Positions 44,922 through 54,773 are shown, numbered from the stretch's first letter. The stretch is 64,000 nucleotides of DNA from Pseudomonas sp. HS6 (GCF_023375815.1 NZ_CP067412.1:5270001-5334000); one strand, 5' to 3'. Notes: generated by a model from the letters alone, not told the origin. Numbers and translations: made by a program.

Positions 44922-45614
44922 TTAAGCCTGCGCAGCCGCCGTGACCACTGGCCGTCCCGGTTTGCGCAACGGTTCCAGTCGCGAACCTTCATACCGCGTC
45001 TCGCGGAAGAACCGCCACTTTCCAAACAGTCCGTAGACGTGCGTCACACGGCCCTGTTCGTGATAGCCCATGCGGATGTGCAGTTTCAGCGCCGGGATGT
45101 TGTGGGTTTCGCAGACGTCCACCACCTTGTGGCAACCCTGGGCGGCCATGGCTTGCCAGAGGGTAACCTGCACGTCCACCGACAGGCTGCTGCCGAAGTA
45201 GGCGCGGGTCATTTCGCCGCCGAATTCAAAGAACTCGCCGGGTTTGACCGGGAACTCGCAGCCGTAATAGTGACGGTCGTGGTAGTCGCGAATGCTGCCC
45301 CAGATGAAGCCCACAGCGTGGTCATCCGCGTCGAGGTACATGTGCCCGGTGTGACCTTCGGCTGCGAGTTCGGCCATGGTCTGTACGCGGTCACCGAAGT
45401 GTTTGGCGAAGGCGCCGGTGTTGTGCGGCGTGATGTCGACTTTGCGCAGGCCTTCGTAAGGGCGAAGCTTGTGCGGCGGCACCGGGCTGATCAGGTCGCG
45501 CTCCATCCACAGCAGTTCCCAATGGAAGAACACGTAGCGTTTCCACAAGGTGCCGAAGGTGCGGCCCAGGCCTTTTTGCTTGATGCGTTTGCGCAGCTTT
45601 TCAATGACGCTCAT
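44922..45614 (-). CDS. GNAT-like acetyltransferase 1 of the polysaccharide cluster
   Basis: The protein has 230 residues from the ATG behind GGAGGG. It is strongly similar to the protein at 47681-48370 (RIKQKGLGRTFGTLWKRY, LLWMERDLISPVPPHKL, GHTGHMYLDADDHAVGFIWG, VVDVCETHNIPALKLHIRMG). The last segment is the end of a GNAT fold (residues near 180-200). The enzyme may add an acyl group to the polymer or a precursor (inference). Last gene of the cluster, 114 bases from the deacetylase gene. Confidence 0.75.
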   Translation of the reverse strand: MSVIEKLRKRIKQKGLGRTFGTLWKRYVFFHWELLWMERDLISPVPPHKLRPYEGLRKVDITPHNTGAFAKHFGDRVQTMAELAAEGHTGHMYLDADDHAVGFIWGSIRDYHDRHYYGCEFPVKPGEFFEFGGEMTRAYFGSSLSVDVQVTLWQAMAAQGCHKVVDVCETHNIPALKLHIRMGYHEQGRVTHVYGLFGKWRFFRETRYEGSRLEPLRKPGRPVVTAAAQA

Positions 45615-45728
45615 ATGCCCTCCGTGGCCGAGGCCCGGGTGTTTTTGTGGTTGGCTTTTGTGGGTATAGATCAAGCCTGCAAGTTCATTTCGAAGTGCCA
45701 TCTTCGAAAGTATTGCAAGTTGTGTAAC

Positions 45729-46520
45729 TCAATCGAGTGCCGCGGCACCGCGCAGAAAATCCTTGTTCAGGTCGGCATAGGAGACCCGTGGAACGCCCGC
45801 CAGCCGCTGCTCTAGCACGCGGCTCAGGGACTCTCCAGGTTGCAGATACGCATCACCGAAATCAGCCCCGAGCTGATTGGGATGCGCGACGACTTCCAGC
45901 ACACCGTCGGTCGGCGCAGGCTCGTTGCGCAGGTCGACCGGGGTGCAGACGTAGTCCGCTGTCGCACCGGCCAGTCCTTGCAAGCGACGGTTGAGCAAGC
46001 CTTTGAATATGCGTTTGGGCAGGCTGAGGTTTTGCCCCAGATTGCGCGCCAGTCGTACCGGAACACCCTGATGGGCAGCGAAGCGCGCGACGATCTCGCC
46101 GATTGGCCAGATGTTGTGCACGTGCTGGTGTGAATCGAGGTGGCTCGGGCGCACGCCGTGATCGACACAGCGCTGCCACTGCGCCTGCAACTCCTCCTGC
46201 ACCGCTTCGCGATCCGCTCGACCGAGCCAAAGGCTGTGCCGTGGCAAGTTAAGGTCGAACACACCCTGGCTGTCGCAGAAGGTGCGACGGGCGAGAATCG
46301 CCTGGCTCAGCGGCCGGCCATACGTCAGGTTGAAATGCAGGCCGATCCGCCCGTCCAGCAAGTGATGACGGGCCATCGCACAGGCTGCTTCGAATGCCGG
46401 CATGTTGGCCATGGCTGTGGCAGAGCTGATGACCCCGGCCTGGAAGGCGCTGAAGATCACCGCGTTTTCGTTCGGGGTCAGGCCGAAATCGTCAGCGTTG
46501 ACTATGACTTGGCGAGGCAT
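45729..46520 (-). CDS. ChbG/HpnK-family (YdjC-like) carbohydrate deacetylase
   Basis: The protein has 263 residues from the ATG behind GGAGGGC. Family motifs are visible: NADDFGLTPNEN near the start (metal-binding Asp pair), RIGLHFNLTYGRPL, and SHLDSHQHVHNIWPI (metal-binding His). Such enzymes remove acetyl groups from oligosaccharides or glycolipids in a metal-dependent way. It overlaps the upstream acetyltransferase-like gene by 29 bases. Likely tailors a lipid-linked or cytoplasmic sugar intermediate (inference). Confidence 0.85.
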   Translation of the reverse strand: MPRQVIVNADDFGLTPNENAVIFSAFQAGVISSATAMANMPAFEAACAMARHHLLDGRIGLHFNLTYGRPLSQAILARRTFCDSQGVFDLNLPRHSLWLGRADREAVQEELQAQWQRCVDHGVRPSHLDSHQHVHNIWPIGEIVARFAAHQGVPVRLARNLGQNLSLPKRIFKGLLNRRLQGLAGATADYVCTPVDLRNEPAPTDGVLEVVAHPNQLGADFGDAYLQPGESLSRVLEQRLAGVPRVSYADLNKDFLRGAAALD

Positions 46521-47676
46521 GTTCGCCCTCCGTGGTGGTGGCGGCGGGTTTGGTTTCGAGTTTTGGAGGCGTCGACTGACGCCGGGCTCGCCATTCCTGC
46601 AATGTCGGTTTGAGCCGTTGCCAGAGGCGCAGTCCAAGCCCCAGCAACAGGCCGCTCGGGCGCCAGGAATAGAAGCTCCAGCGCCAGTGCTCCAGTTGCC
46701 CGGTCATGCGTTCGTGAAGTTGGTGACTGGAGTTTTCCAGGCTGACCCGCGAGGCATCGATCCAGCGCCAGTTGTCCTCAAGTCCCCAGCGAATCCATTC
46801 CTCCAGCAACACCCGGCCGCTGCCCAGATCGGCGTACTGCGGCAGGAACGCGAGGTTGTAATCGTAGAGCCGGCCCTGTTCGAGCAAGCCGAGCCGGTAG
46901 CTGATGCAGCGCCCGTCCAGCTCCAGCGTGACCACGCGCACCAAACCCTGGGCGGCGAGAGCGGTGAAGGCGCTTTCGATGCAGCGGCGGCTGCGTTCGC
47001 TGGCGAAGATGCCGACACCTTCGTCGCCCTTCCAGCTGACGGTTTCGACTTCGCTGATGGCTTGCAACAGCGGGCCCATGGTCAGGGCATCGGGAATGAT
47101 TCGCCGCACGACAGCGCCACACGCAGCAATCCGTTTGCGTGCACGCCGCAATTTGTAGCGCGGATCGCCGGAGACTTCCTGGAGGTCAGCTTCGCTGATC
47201 AGGTGCACCGGCACCCGACAGCTCAAGCGTCGCTCGCCGGTCGAGCTGTGCGCCATCCATTCGGCAAGGGCACTTTCTTCGCCCGCCGGTTCAGACAGTT
47301 CGTTGAGTTGCAGCAGCGCGTGGGGCATCCGTTGGCGGATGAGCAACAACGCCTGACGCAGGCTGTCGGCCTCAAGCACGGATAGCAGCGCCAGGCGATC
47401 CGCCAGCGGATAACCGAGGTGACGCACCACGGCAAACGGTATCCCGCCAAAACGCTCACGGCCGGCCACCAGCGGCAGGCACAGGCGCAATTCGTCCGCT
47501 TCCCAGCCCAGCAAAATGTGCAGATGCTCACTCGCGTCGAGTGTCTGCTCTGCAGCGCTCAACCAGCCGAGGCTGTTGAACGGCGTGTGGTCCGTCACCC
47601 GCAGGCGCAGCGCTTCATAGGCCGCTGCCGGGAAGTCAGGTGCGCACAACGAGGTGCGCCATTCGAATCGCGCCAT
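46492..47676 (-). CDS. CelD/BcsL-type GNAT acetyltransferase
   Basis: The protein has 394 residues starting MARFEWRTS. The N-terminal part (FNSLGWLSAAEQTL...LHILLGWEADELRLCLPLV) and the later SFTALAAQGLVRVVTLELDGRCISYRL, with LYDYNLAFLPQYADLGSGRV, resemble the CelD-like acetyltransferase domain found in polysaccharide clusters. It would acylate the polymer or an intermediate in the cytoplasm. The gene sits between the two shorter GNAT genes. Confidence 0.75.
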   Translation of the reverse strand: MARFEWRTSLCAPDFPAAAYEALRLRVTDHTPFNSLGWLSAAEQTLDASEHLHILLGWEADELRLCLPLVAGRERFGGIPFAVVRHLGYPLADRLALLSVLEADSLRQALLLIRQRMPHALLQLNELSEPAGEESALAEWMAHSSTGERRLSCRVPVHLISEADLQEVSGDPRYKLRRARKRIAACGAVVRRIIPDALTMGPLLQAISEVETVSWKGDEGVGIFASERSRRCIESAFTALAAQGLVRVVTLELDGRCISYRLGLLEQGRLYDYNLAFLPQYADLGSGRVLLEEWIRWGLEDNWRWIDASRVSLENSSHQLHERMTGQLEHWRWSFYSWRPSGLLLGLGLRLWQRLKPTLQEWRARRQSTPPKLETKPAATTTEGEHASPSHSQR

Positions 47677-47680
47677 AGGC

Positions 47681-48370
47681 TCAGGTCGCCGTTGCTGTGA
47701 CGGAGGGACGAGAAGGTTTGCGCAGCGCATCCAGACGCGAGCCGCTGTAGCGGGTTTCGCGGTAGAAACGCCAGCGGGCGAACAGGGTGTAGACGTTCAT
47801 GATCCGGCCCTGCTCGGTGTAGCCCATGCGCAGGTGCAACTTGAGCGCCGGGATGTTGTGGAACTCGCAGACGTCCACGACCTTGTCGCAGCCCTGGGCG
47901 GCCATGGCTTTCCACAGCTCCAGTTGCAAGTCGACCGACAGTTCGGTGCCCCAGTAGGCGCGGGTCAGTTCGCCGCCGAATTCGAAGAACTCACCGGGTT
48001 TCACCGGGAACATGCAGCCGTAGTAATGGCGGTCGAAATAGTCCCGGGCGCTGCCCCAGATGAAGGCCACCGCATCGCCCTGGTCGTCGAGGTGCATGTG
48101 CCCGGTGTGACCTTCGTTGGCCAGTTCCGCCATGGTGCCGACGCGGTCGCCGAAGTAACGGGCGAAGGCGCTGGCGTTGTCCGGCGTGATCTTCACCACC
48201 CGCAGCGGCGGGTAGGGTTTGAGGCTGTGGGGCGGCACCGGGCTGACCAGGTCGCGCTCCATCCACAGCAGTTCCTGATGGGAAAAGAAGTAGTGCTTCC
48301 ACACCTTGGCCAACGTGGCACGCAGGCCCTTCTGTTTGATTTGCTCGCTGACTTTTTGCAGAACATTCAT
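47681..48370 (-). CDS. GNAT-like acetyltransferase 2 of the polysaccharide cluster
   Basis: The protein has 229 residues from the ATG behind AGGAG. It is a paralogue of the protein at 44922: same length, shared LLWMERDLVSPVPPHSL, GHTGHMHLDDQGDAVAFIWG and VVDVCEFHNIPALKLHLRMG. The duplicates flank two other modifying-enzyme genes, suggesting a local duplication with later divergence. The acceptor is unknown. Confidence 0.75.
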   Translation of the reverse strand: MNVLQKVSEQIKQKGLRATLAKVWKHYFFSHQELLWMERDLVSPVPPHSLKPYPPLRVVKITPDNASAFARYFGDRVGTMAELANEGHTGHMHLDDQGDAVAFIWGSARDYFDRHYYGCMFPVKPGEFFEFGGELTRAYWGTELSVDLQLELWKAMAAQGCDKVVDVCEFHNIPALKLHLRMGYTEQGRIMNVYTLFARWRFYRETRYSGSRLDALRKPSRPSVTATAT

Positions 48371-48440
48371 GGTCGTTGCTCCTGATGACGATGCATCGCG
48401 CGGCACAGGCCTGCGCGGCGGAACATCAACGGACGGTTCA

Positions 48441-50360
48441 TCAAGCGTTCCAGCTCAGAGAAAACAGGGTTTGCCCCGGCAGCTCGAAACGCACGCGACC
48501 GTCCTGGCAACGGAAGGGCGCGTCGCGGCTGCGGTTGTCGGCGCCGAAGTAGCGCAGGGCGCCGTTTTTCAACGGGCATTTGGCCCCCGCCAGATCGACA
48601 CGCTGCAAGCGCGTGCCCTTGTTGACGCCCAGCAACCCGCGCTGATCGTCGCCGGCCATCGCCAGCACATCGACTTCAAACGCATCGTTTTCCAGCCACA
48701 ACACCTTGTGCAGCCAGTGTTGCTGGATGAACTGCTGGGCCAGGCCCACCGGTTTCAGTTCGAAGTGTTGTTCATCCGCCGAGACGCGCAACATGCCCTT
48801 GGGATACTCCGGCTCATCGGCGGCCTGGAACCAGTTGAGCATCGTCAGCAAACCGTCCTGGGAGGCGTTGATCACCACCGAGGCCCACCACAGTGAGGTG
48901 TAGTGGGTTTCCTGATCGTAGGGGCTGAGGCTTGAGCCGCTGGAGAGATTGGTCTGATCCAGCAGCAAGGCTTTGCGAGGTTGACCCTTGGCGTCGAGGC
49001 CGACCAGATCGGCAGCGCGGCGCACGCTGTCGCGGTAGACGCGAGTGGCGAGCAGGTCGCGGATCATCCATTCGTGCCAGGCCAGTGCATCGACCTGATC
49101 GGCAGATTCGCCCAGCAGGCGCCGGGCCCAGTCGATACCGCGTTTGTTTGCCGCGTTGTCGGCGAACGGGCCGTTGACCAGCCGCGAACTGGCCGGCATC
49201 GCAATGCGCACGCCGGCCCTGGCATTGGCCGGATCGCTGCGCACCTGGCGGGCCATGCTGGTGAAGATCGAACGGTATTGCTCGTAACTCGAGTAGTTGA
49301 GGTTCGGTTCGTCGGCAAAGCCGATGTAGTGCGTGCCTTTGCCGCCAAGCAATCGAGTGCTCGCGAGCCAGGCGTCGAGGCCGCCGTTGCTTTGCACGTC
49401 GGCGCGCAAGTCGGCCTGACGCTGACTGCCGGCGAGCAGGGTGATGTCCTGGCGAATGCCGAAACGATCCTGATAGACCTGACGAAACGCATCTTCGAAC
49501 TGCGGTTTTTTCGCCGTCACGTCAACGAAGCTGTAGTAACTGGCCGCTGTGGGTTTCAGCGCATCGAGCGCGGCATGACTGGCGGGCGGCGGCATCACGT
49601 AGGGCAGGGCGATGCCCAGGTCCGGCGTGCGGCCGAGGACTTTGTCGTGCAGGGTCAGGCGCGTCTGGCCGTCGTCTTCGCGCAGCGGTTTGAGCTGTTG
49701 CGGATTCTGCGCGAACAGATTGGCCGTTCCATCGAGCCAGAACGCCGCTTTGCCACTGCCTTGCAAACGCAACCGCCAGACTTGTTCGCGATCGCTGACC
49801 GGCAGTGCGACCTGATCGAACTGCCAATAGGCGCGATACGGTTTCAGTGCCAGCGAGAGCTGTTGGCCGTCGCCGACCCGCTGCGCTTGCAGGGCGCTGA
49901 CGCCGCCGTGGAATTTGCCGGCGAGCACTGCGTGTTCACCCGGTGCGACTTTGAAATACAACTCATCGCCGTTGCGGGTTTCCGCGCTGAAATGCACCTT
50001 GGCCGGGGCGAACAGCGCCACGGTGTTTTCGTCGTGTTCGACCCGGTAATTGCGGAAGCTGTAGCCGGGGATTTCCAGTTGATAACTCGCCGCGCCAGGC
50101 GCCAACGGCCAGCTCTGGCTGCCACGGGTTTCGCTGGCCTTGATGAAGCGGTCGCCCTGCAATTTGCCCTGGCCGTCGAGCAGGTACAGGTGCTCTTCGT
50201 TGGCGTCCGCCTGCCATGCCGGCGCCCAGCGCACGGTCACGGTGTCGGGGCGATCCGCTTGCAGGTACAGGCTGCCGTCGCGAATGTCGCCCCAGCGCAT
50301 CGACGCCGCGAAGGCGTCCAGCGACAGGCCGAGTCCGAGCAGCAGGGCCAGACTTTTCAT
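48441..50360 (-). CDS. Periplasmic glycoside hydrolase-like protein
   Basis: The protein has 639 residues with a signal peptide ending SLDAFA. An N-terminal beta domain (to about residue 270) precedes a TIM-barrel-like part. IGFADEPNLNYSSYEQY and VDALAWHEWMIRDLL resemble the acid/base and nucleophile strands of GH39/GH5-type enzymes such as PslG (from memory). Polysaccharide operons often carry such a hydrolase to trim or release polymer. Its start overlaps the flippase stop as ATGA. Confidence 0.65.
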   Translation of the reverse strand: MKSLALLLGLGLSLDAFAASMRWGDIRDGSLYLQADRPDTVTVRWAPAWQADANEEHLYLLDGQGKLQGDRFIKASETRGSQSWPLAPGAASYQLEIPGYSFRNYRVEHDENTVALFAPAKVHFSAETRNGDELYFKVAPGEHAVLAGKFHGGVSALQAQRVGDGQQLSLALKPYRAYWQFDQVALPVSDREQVWRLRLQGSGKAAFWLDGTANLFAQNPQQLKPLREDDGQTRLTLHDKVLGRTPDLGIALPYVMPPPASHAALDALKPTAASYYSFVDVTAKKPQFEDAFRQVYQDRFGIRQDITLLAGSQRQADLRADVQSNGGLDAWLASTRLLGGKGTHYIGFADEPNLNYSSYEQYRSIFTSMARQVRSDPANARAGVRIAMPASSRLVNGPFADNAANKRGIDWARRLLGESADQVDALAWHEWMIRDLLATRVYRDSVRRAADLVGLDAKGQPRKALLLDQTNLSSGSSLSPYDQETHYTSLWWASVVINASQDGLLTMLNWFQAADEPEYPKGMLRVSADEQHFELKPVGLAQQFIQQHWLHKVLWLENDAFEVDVLAMAGDDQRGLLGVNKGTRLQRVDLAGAKCPLKNGALRYFGADNRSRDAPFRCQDGRVRFELPGQTLFSLSWNA

Positions 50361-51664
50361 GCGGCCTTCCTACGCTGCAACATCAACCACATCGGCGTGA
50401 AGTCGGCGGGCAGGATGATCAGGGTTTGCCAGAATGGCACGCCGCTCAACCGGCAGTACAACACCAGCATCGCCACCGTCACCGCCAGATACGCAATCGA
50501 CGATGCCGCCGCCGCGCCAACGATGCCGTACGCCGGGATCATCACCAGGTTCAGGGCCAGATTGAGCAAGGCACCCAGGCCCATCAGCAGCGACACCGTG
50601 CCGGGGCGATTCTTGCCCAGCAGGTCGAGCCGCAGAATGCTCGCGTAGCACAGGCCCAAAAGCCCCGGCAGCAACGCCAGCAGCGCCGGATACGCCGGTT
50701 GGTAGGCAACGCCGAACAACGTGACGATCAGCCAATCGCCGATCACGGCCATGGTCAGGCAGGCGCCGAGCATCACTGTCGCAGTCAGGCGCAGGGCCAG
50801 CGGGGTGACTTTGTCCATGCCTTCATCCTGTTGCAGCAGGCGTTTCATCAGCGGCGTGGTCACTGCTTCCGGGACGATCAGCAGCAGTTCGGCGGCGGCG
50901 CTGGCCATCGCGTAATGACCGAGTGCGGTACTGCCGAGCAGGGCGCCGATGAACAGGTAATCGGAACGCAGAATCACTTGCTGGAACAGCAAGTCCGGAT
51001 GGCTGCGGGCGCTGTAGCGCAGCAATTCGTTCTGGCTGGCGCGGTCCCATTGCAACTGCAACGGTTGCGCACGTTTGAGCCAGACCCAACCGGCCAGCAC
51101 CACCAGACTGATCCCGGCCAGCCAACTGATCAGCGCCGCTTCCAGCGCTGCTTCTTTCCACATCCAGAACAACGCGAGAAACAGCAACAGCGGCGCCAGG
51201 GACTCCACCAGACGCAAGGCGTTGAACGCGACCACGCCGCCGGACGCATTGTGCAGCGTCAGCAGACCGCTCTTGAGCACGGTCAACGGCACCGCCAGCA
51301 GCAACAGCCACGCCAGCAGGCCGAGTTGCACGGTCACGTCCAGTTCACTGCCGAACTCGCGCACCAGCGCCACCACCAGCAAGGTCAACAGCCCCGCCAG
51401 CAGACAGCCGAACACCAACACTTGAGCCAGCAGCAAACCCATTGGCCGCTGCTTGGCAGCCTGATAACCGACAGCAGAATTCAAGCCGCCGCTGGTGGCT
51501 GCGCTGATCAGGTCGGGCAGGGTGCTGAGCAGGGCGAACAGCCCGCGTTCACTGGGGCCGAGGATTCGCGCCAGCAACACATTCCTCAGCAGGCGCAGGG
51601 CGATCATCGCCAGTTTGGTGCCCATGCTCAGCGCCAGATGCCTGAGGTAACTGCCTCGACTCAT
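50357..51664 (-). CDS. Wzx-type polysaccharide flippase
   Basis: The protein has 435 residues, almost entirely hydrophobic helices (about 12-14). The start LRNVLLARILGPSERGLFALL and the ISAATSGGLNSAVGYQAAK segment are typical of MATE/Wzx oligosaccharide flippases. It moves lipid-linked repeat units across the inner membrane. ATGA overlap with the deacetylase gene. Confidence 0.88.
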   Translation of the reverse strand: MSRGSYLRHLALSMGTKLAMIALRLLRNVLLARILGPSERGLFALLSTLPDLISAATSGGLNSAVGYQAAKQRPMGLLLAQVLVFGCLLAGLLTLLVVALVREFGSELDVTVQLGLLAWLLLLAVPLTVLKSGLLTLHNASGGVVAFNALRLVESLAPLLLFLALFWMWKEAALEAALISWLAGISLVVLAGWVWLKRAQPLQLQWDRASQNELLRYSARSHPDLLFQQVILRSDYLFIGALLGSTALGHYAMASAAAELLLIVPEAVTTPLMKRLLQQDEGMDKVTPLALRLTATVMLGACLTMAVIGDWLIVTLFGVAYQPAYPALLALLPGLLGLCYASILRLDLLGKNRPGTVSLLMGLGALLNLALNLVMIPAYGIVGAAAASSIAYLAVTVAMLVLYCRLSGVPFWQTLIILPADFTPMWLMLQRRKAA

Positions 51665-52662
51665 GGTCGCGCCCCGCGAAAAATCCGCCACGACAGCAGT
51701 TCCGGATTGCGCGCAGTGCGCTGGCTGACGCCGAAGCGCGGCAGGTTCAGCGGATCACCCGCGCCGCGATAGATCCCGGTGCCGGTGCCGAGGGCGAACG
51801 GATAATCGTGGCTGGCAATCTGTTCCCGCACCCGTGCGTCGTTGTCGCCGTTGGGATAGCAATACACCGGCAACGGCCGGTTGCAGCCGTTGTGCAGGGC
51901 GTCGCGGCTGCGGCTGATTTCTTCGCTCAGGCGCACGTCGTCGAGTTGGGTCAGGATCGTGTGACTGGCCCCGTGAGGGCCGAAGCGCACCAGTCCCGAC
52001 GCTTCCATCGCCCGCACCTGATGCCAGTCCAGCGCCTGGGGCTGCGACTCTGGCGGGCATTCGTCGGTCAGGCGTTCGAGCAGCAAAGGGTCGGCACTCT
52101 TCAAACCTTGCAGGTAGTGCAGCAACGTCAGGCTGCGACGATCCACATCGATGTCGTCCATCAGCACCGGCAACGGGTGATGGGTCGCCTGCAAACAGTC
52201 GATCAGGTGCATGCGCGGTTTTTCGCCGTGGCTGCCCCACAGGGTTTCACCGATGCTTTCCCACCAGAAGCGCTGACGGCTGCCGATGAAGTCGGTGGAA
52301 AGGAAAATGCTCGCCGGCACCTGATGTTTCTGCAGTAGCGGGAAGGCGTTGGCCGCGTTGTCACGCCAGCCGTCATCGAAGGTCAGCGCCACTTGCGGGC
52401 GTTCGCTGCGCAGGGCGTTGGGCTGAAGGATTTCCATCAGCGGTACGCAATCGAAATGCTTGCGCAGCCACACCAGCAGATGCTCGAAGGCTTTTGGCCC
52501 GACGCACAGTTCGTTGCGGTGCGGCAGGTCGGCGGCGCGGTCGTTGGCCAGCACCCGGTGCAACATCAGGATCACCCCGGCGCCGTGCAACTGGTTTCGC
52601 CCCACGGACGAGTTGAGATAGAGCCAGCCGCTGGTGCGTTTAATCAGTTGTTTGATCGCCAT
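51661..52662 (-). CDS. Polysaccharide (NodB-type) deacetylase
   Basis: The protein has 333 residues. The NodB motif TFDDGWRDN lies near residue 95, with LLQKHQVPASIFLSTDFIG after it and the later HGASHTILT and VYCYPNGDND segments, which supply metal ligands and fold. It probably N-deacetylates sugars of the polymer or precursor. No signal peptide is seen, so it should be cytoplasmic or membrane-associated. The start lies 13 bases after the stop of the glycosyltransferase gene. Confidence 0.88.
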   Translation of the reverse strand: MAIKQLIKRTSGWLYLNSSVGRNQLHGAGVILMLHRVLANDRAADLPHRNELCVGPKAFEHLLVWLRKHFDCVPLMEILQPNALRSERPQVALTFDDGWRDNAANAFPLLQKHQVPASIFLSTDFIGSRQRFWWESIGETLWGSHGEKPRMHLIDCLQATHHPLPVLMDDIDVDRRSLTLLHYLQGLKSADPLLLERLTDECPPESQPQALDWHQVRAMEASGLVRFGPHGASHTILTQLDDVRLSEEISRSRDALHNGCNRPLPVYCYPNGDNDARVREQIASHDYPFALGTGTGIYRGAGDPLNLPRFGVSQRTARNPELLSWRIFRGARP

Positions 52663-52675
52663 GGCTCTATCCCTC

Positions 52676-53812
52676 TCAACGGTTTTGGTCAGGGTTCCAC
52701 TGGGCGTAACGCTGGCCGCGCAGGAACTGCCACAGGCCGATGCTCATCCCGGCCAGTGTCACCAGCAGGAATGCCGCAAGGCGGAACGGTTTGGGTAAGC
52801 GGTGTTGCGAATCCAGCAGGCCGGCAATCGCGATGGCGTAGCCGATCAGTTGCGCGATCAGGCACAGGCGATAGAAACCGTGGTCGTCCCACAGCCAGAA
52901 ATTGCTCAGCAGCAACGGCAGCAGAAGTACAGGTGCCAGACGCCGGATCAATTTGTGGCTGATCAATGCAATCGAATACAGCCCGTGCTTGAGCGGATTG
53001 AGCAGTTCGCTGCGCTGGGCCAGGCTTTGCAGGCCGCCGACGGTGACCCGCTGACGCCGGCGGAACTGTTTGTCCGCTTCATCGACGCCGTGGTCGATCA
53101 CCTGCGCTTCGGGCACGTAAACGATGCGTTTGAACTTCACCGGCGCGCAGGTACTGATGAAGAAGTCATCGTTGACCTCCGCCGGCACGTTCTCGAACAA
53201 CTCACGACGCAGGGCGAGCAGCGCGCCATCGGCCGAAACCATACAACCGGTGCGGTTCTCGACCCGGCGCAACCAGCCTTCGTAATGCCGGTACAGGCTG
53301 TCGCCGACACTCAAGCCGCCGCCGGTGACCGGGATCACCATGTGCCCGGCGCAGGCGCCGACTTGCGGGTCGCTGAGGGGCGCGAGCAGGTAGCCGAGGG
53401 TTTCCCGTGACCATTGATTGTCGGCGTCGGTGAACACCAGAATGTCCCCCGTGGCCAACGCCACGCCGGCATTGAGGGTCGCGGCTTTGCCCTGACGCGG
53501 CAGGTCGAGCACGGTGATTCGAGGGTCGACGACCTTGTGCGCGCAGGCCACGGTGTCGTCGGTGGAACCGTCGCTGGCCAGAATGATTTGCAGGGTGGCC
53601 GGCTGATAATCCTGGGACAGCAGCGAACGCAGCTTGTGTTCGATATGCCGCGCCTCGTTGTGCGCGGCGATCACGATGCTGATGTTCAGCGGTGGCGCCG
53701 GGCTGTGACGCCACGCTGGAAACAGCGGCGCCAGCAGCGTCAGCAGCAACGGGTAGCCGATGTAGGCGTACACCGGCAGCAGCAGGCACATCCAGAAAAT
53801 GAACTCAGCCAC
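52676..53812 (-). CDS. Family 2 glycosyltransferase, membrane-bound (GTG start)
   Basis: The protein has 378 residues. A GTG at 53810-53812 with AGGAGG seven bases upstream is the best start; the ATG at 53830 is possible. A membrane helix (FWMCLLLPVYAYIGYPLLLT) precedes the GT-A domain: NISIVIAAHNEARHIEHKLR, ILASDGSTDDT, ILVFTDADNQWS (DxD) and RRRQRVTVGGLQSL (QxxRW-like region). Three C-terminal helices follow. The enzyme adds a sugar to the lipid carrier or acts processively. The gene overlaps the previous glycosyltransferase gene by eight bases. Confidence 0.85.
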   Translation of the reverse strand: MAEFIFWMCLLLPVYAYIGYPLLLTLLAPLFPAWRHSPAPPLNISIVIAAHNEARHIEHKLRSLLSQDYQPATLQIILASDGSTDDTVACAHKVVDPRITVLDLPRQGKAATLNAGVALATGDILVFTDADNQWSRETLGYLLAPLSDPQVGACAGHMVIPVTGGGLSVGDSLYRHYEGWLRRVENRTGCMVSADGALLALRRELFENVPAEVNDDFFISTCAPVKFKRIVYVPEAQVIDHGVDEADKQFRRRQRVTVGGLQSLAQRSELLNPLKHGLYSIALISHKLIRRLAPVLLLPLLLSNFWLWDDHGFYRLCLIAQLIGYAIAIAGLLDSQHRLPKPFRLAAFLLVTLAGMSIGLWQFLRGQRYAQWNPDQNR

Positions 53813-54773
53813 GGGCAGGCCTCCTGGCATTCCAATGACACAGACTGAGAATGAACGCGGCACCGGCCAGGTGCAGGCGCACCCAATGCAAACCCCATAA
53901 TTGCAGGGTCAGGCCGAGGTCATGCTGTTGGCGACTTTGACGGATGCTGAGCACCAGCGCCGGCACCAGGGTCATCGACACCATGATCGCCGCGTGATGG
54001 GGAAATCCGTTGAGCAGTGCGGAAATCGCCAGCAGATCCAGCAACCACGCGGCCAGTGACAACAGCGGAAAACGCAACAGACGCAGGCTGAAACCGTGGG
54101 TGCGCAGCAATTGCAGATGGCTGCCCTGGCGCCACATTTCCTTGCCCATCCATTCGCGCCAGTTCATCTCGTAGCCCCAGTGCAGCGCCACGCTTTCGTT
54201 GACCGACAGCAGCCGCGCGCCTTGTTCGCGCTGGCGCAGGGTGAATTCCTTGTCTTCGCCGGTGCGCAGGGTTTCGTTGAATCCTCCGACCTTGTCGAAC
54301 CAGTGCCGACGCATCAGCAGGTTGGCACTGGGCAGCCAGTCCACGGTGTGGGCGGCGTGGGTGACCGGACGCTGGGTGCGGCGTTGCCAGGCCACCGCGT
54401 ACCACGGCGCGGCGGCGGGGGTGTGCAGGTCCAGTCCAAACACGTCGGCGTGACCTTCGGCTTCGAGGGCGAACAGACCGGTGAGCCAGTCTTCGGGCAT
54501 TTCGATGTCGGCATCGATGAACGCCAGCCATTCCCCGGTGGCGATGGCCGTGCCGCGATTGCGCAGGGCGCCGATCAGCAGGCCCGGCATGATCAGCACC
54601 TGTGCGCCGAACTGGCGGGCAATCTGCGGGCCGTCATCAGTGGAGCCGTTGTCGACCACAATCAGTTCGCACTCGACACTGGCCGCGTGGGCGGCTTTTT
54701 GCGCGGCCAGCAGGGTGCGGCCAATGTGCCGGGCCTCGTTGAACATCGGAATGACAACACTGATCCGGCTCAT
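53805..54773 (-). CDS. Family 2 glycosyltransferase
   Basis: The protein has 322 residues. Motifs are SRISVVIPMFNEARHIGRTL, LIVVDNGSTDDG, and EWLAFIDADIEMPEDW (DxD), then a substrate-side region NETLRTGEDKEFTLRQREQG. Two C-terminal hydrophobic segments anchor it to the membrane. The start overlaps the polymerase stop as ATGA. The sugar cannot be told. Confidence 0.88.
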   Translation of the reverse strand: MSRISVVIPMFNEARHIGRTLLAAQKAAHAASVECELIVVDNGSTDDGPQIARQFGAQVLIMPGLLIGALRNRGTAIATGEWLAFIDADIEMPEDWLTGLFALEAEGHADVFGLDLHTPAAAPWYAVAWQRRTQRPVTHAAHTVDWLPSANLLMRRHWFDKVGGFNETLRTGEDKEFTLRQREQGARLLSVNESVALHWGYEMNWREWMGKEMWRQGSHLQLLRTHGFSLRLLRFPLLSLAAWLLDLLAISALLNGFPHHAAIMVSMTLVPALVLSIRQSRQQHDLGLTLQLWGLHWVRLHLAGAAFILSLCHWNARRPARG

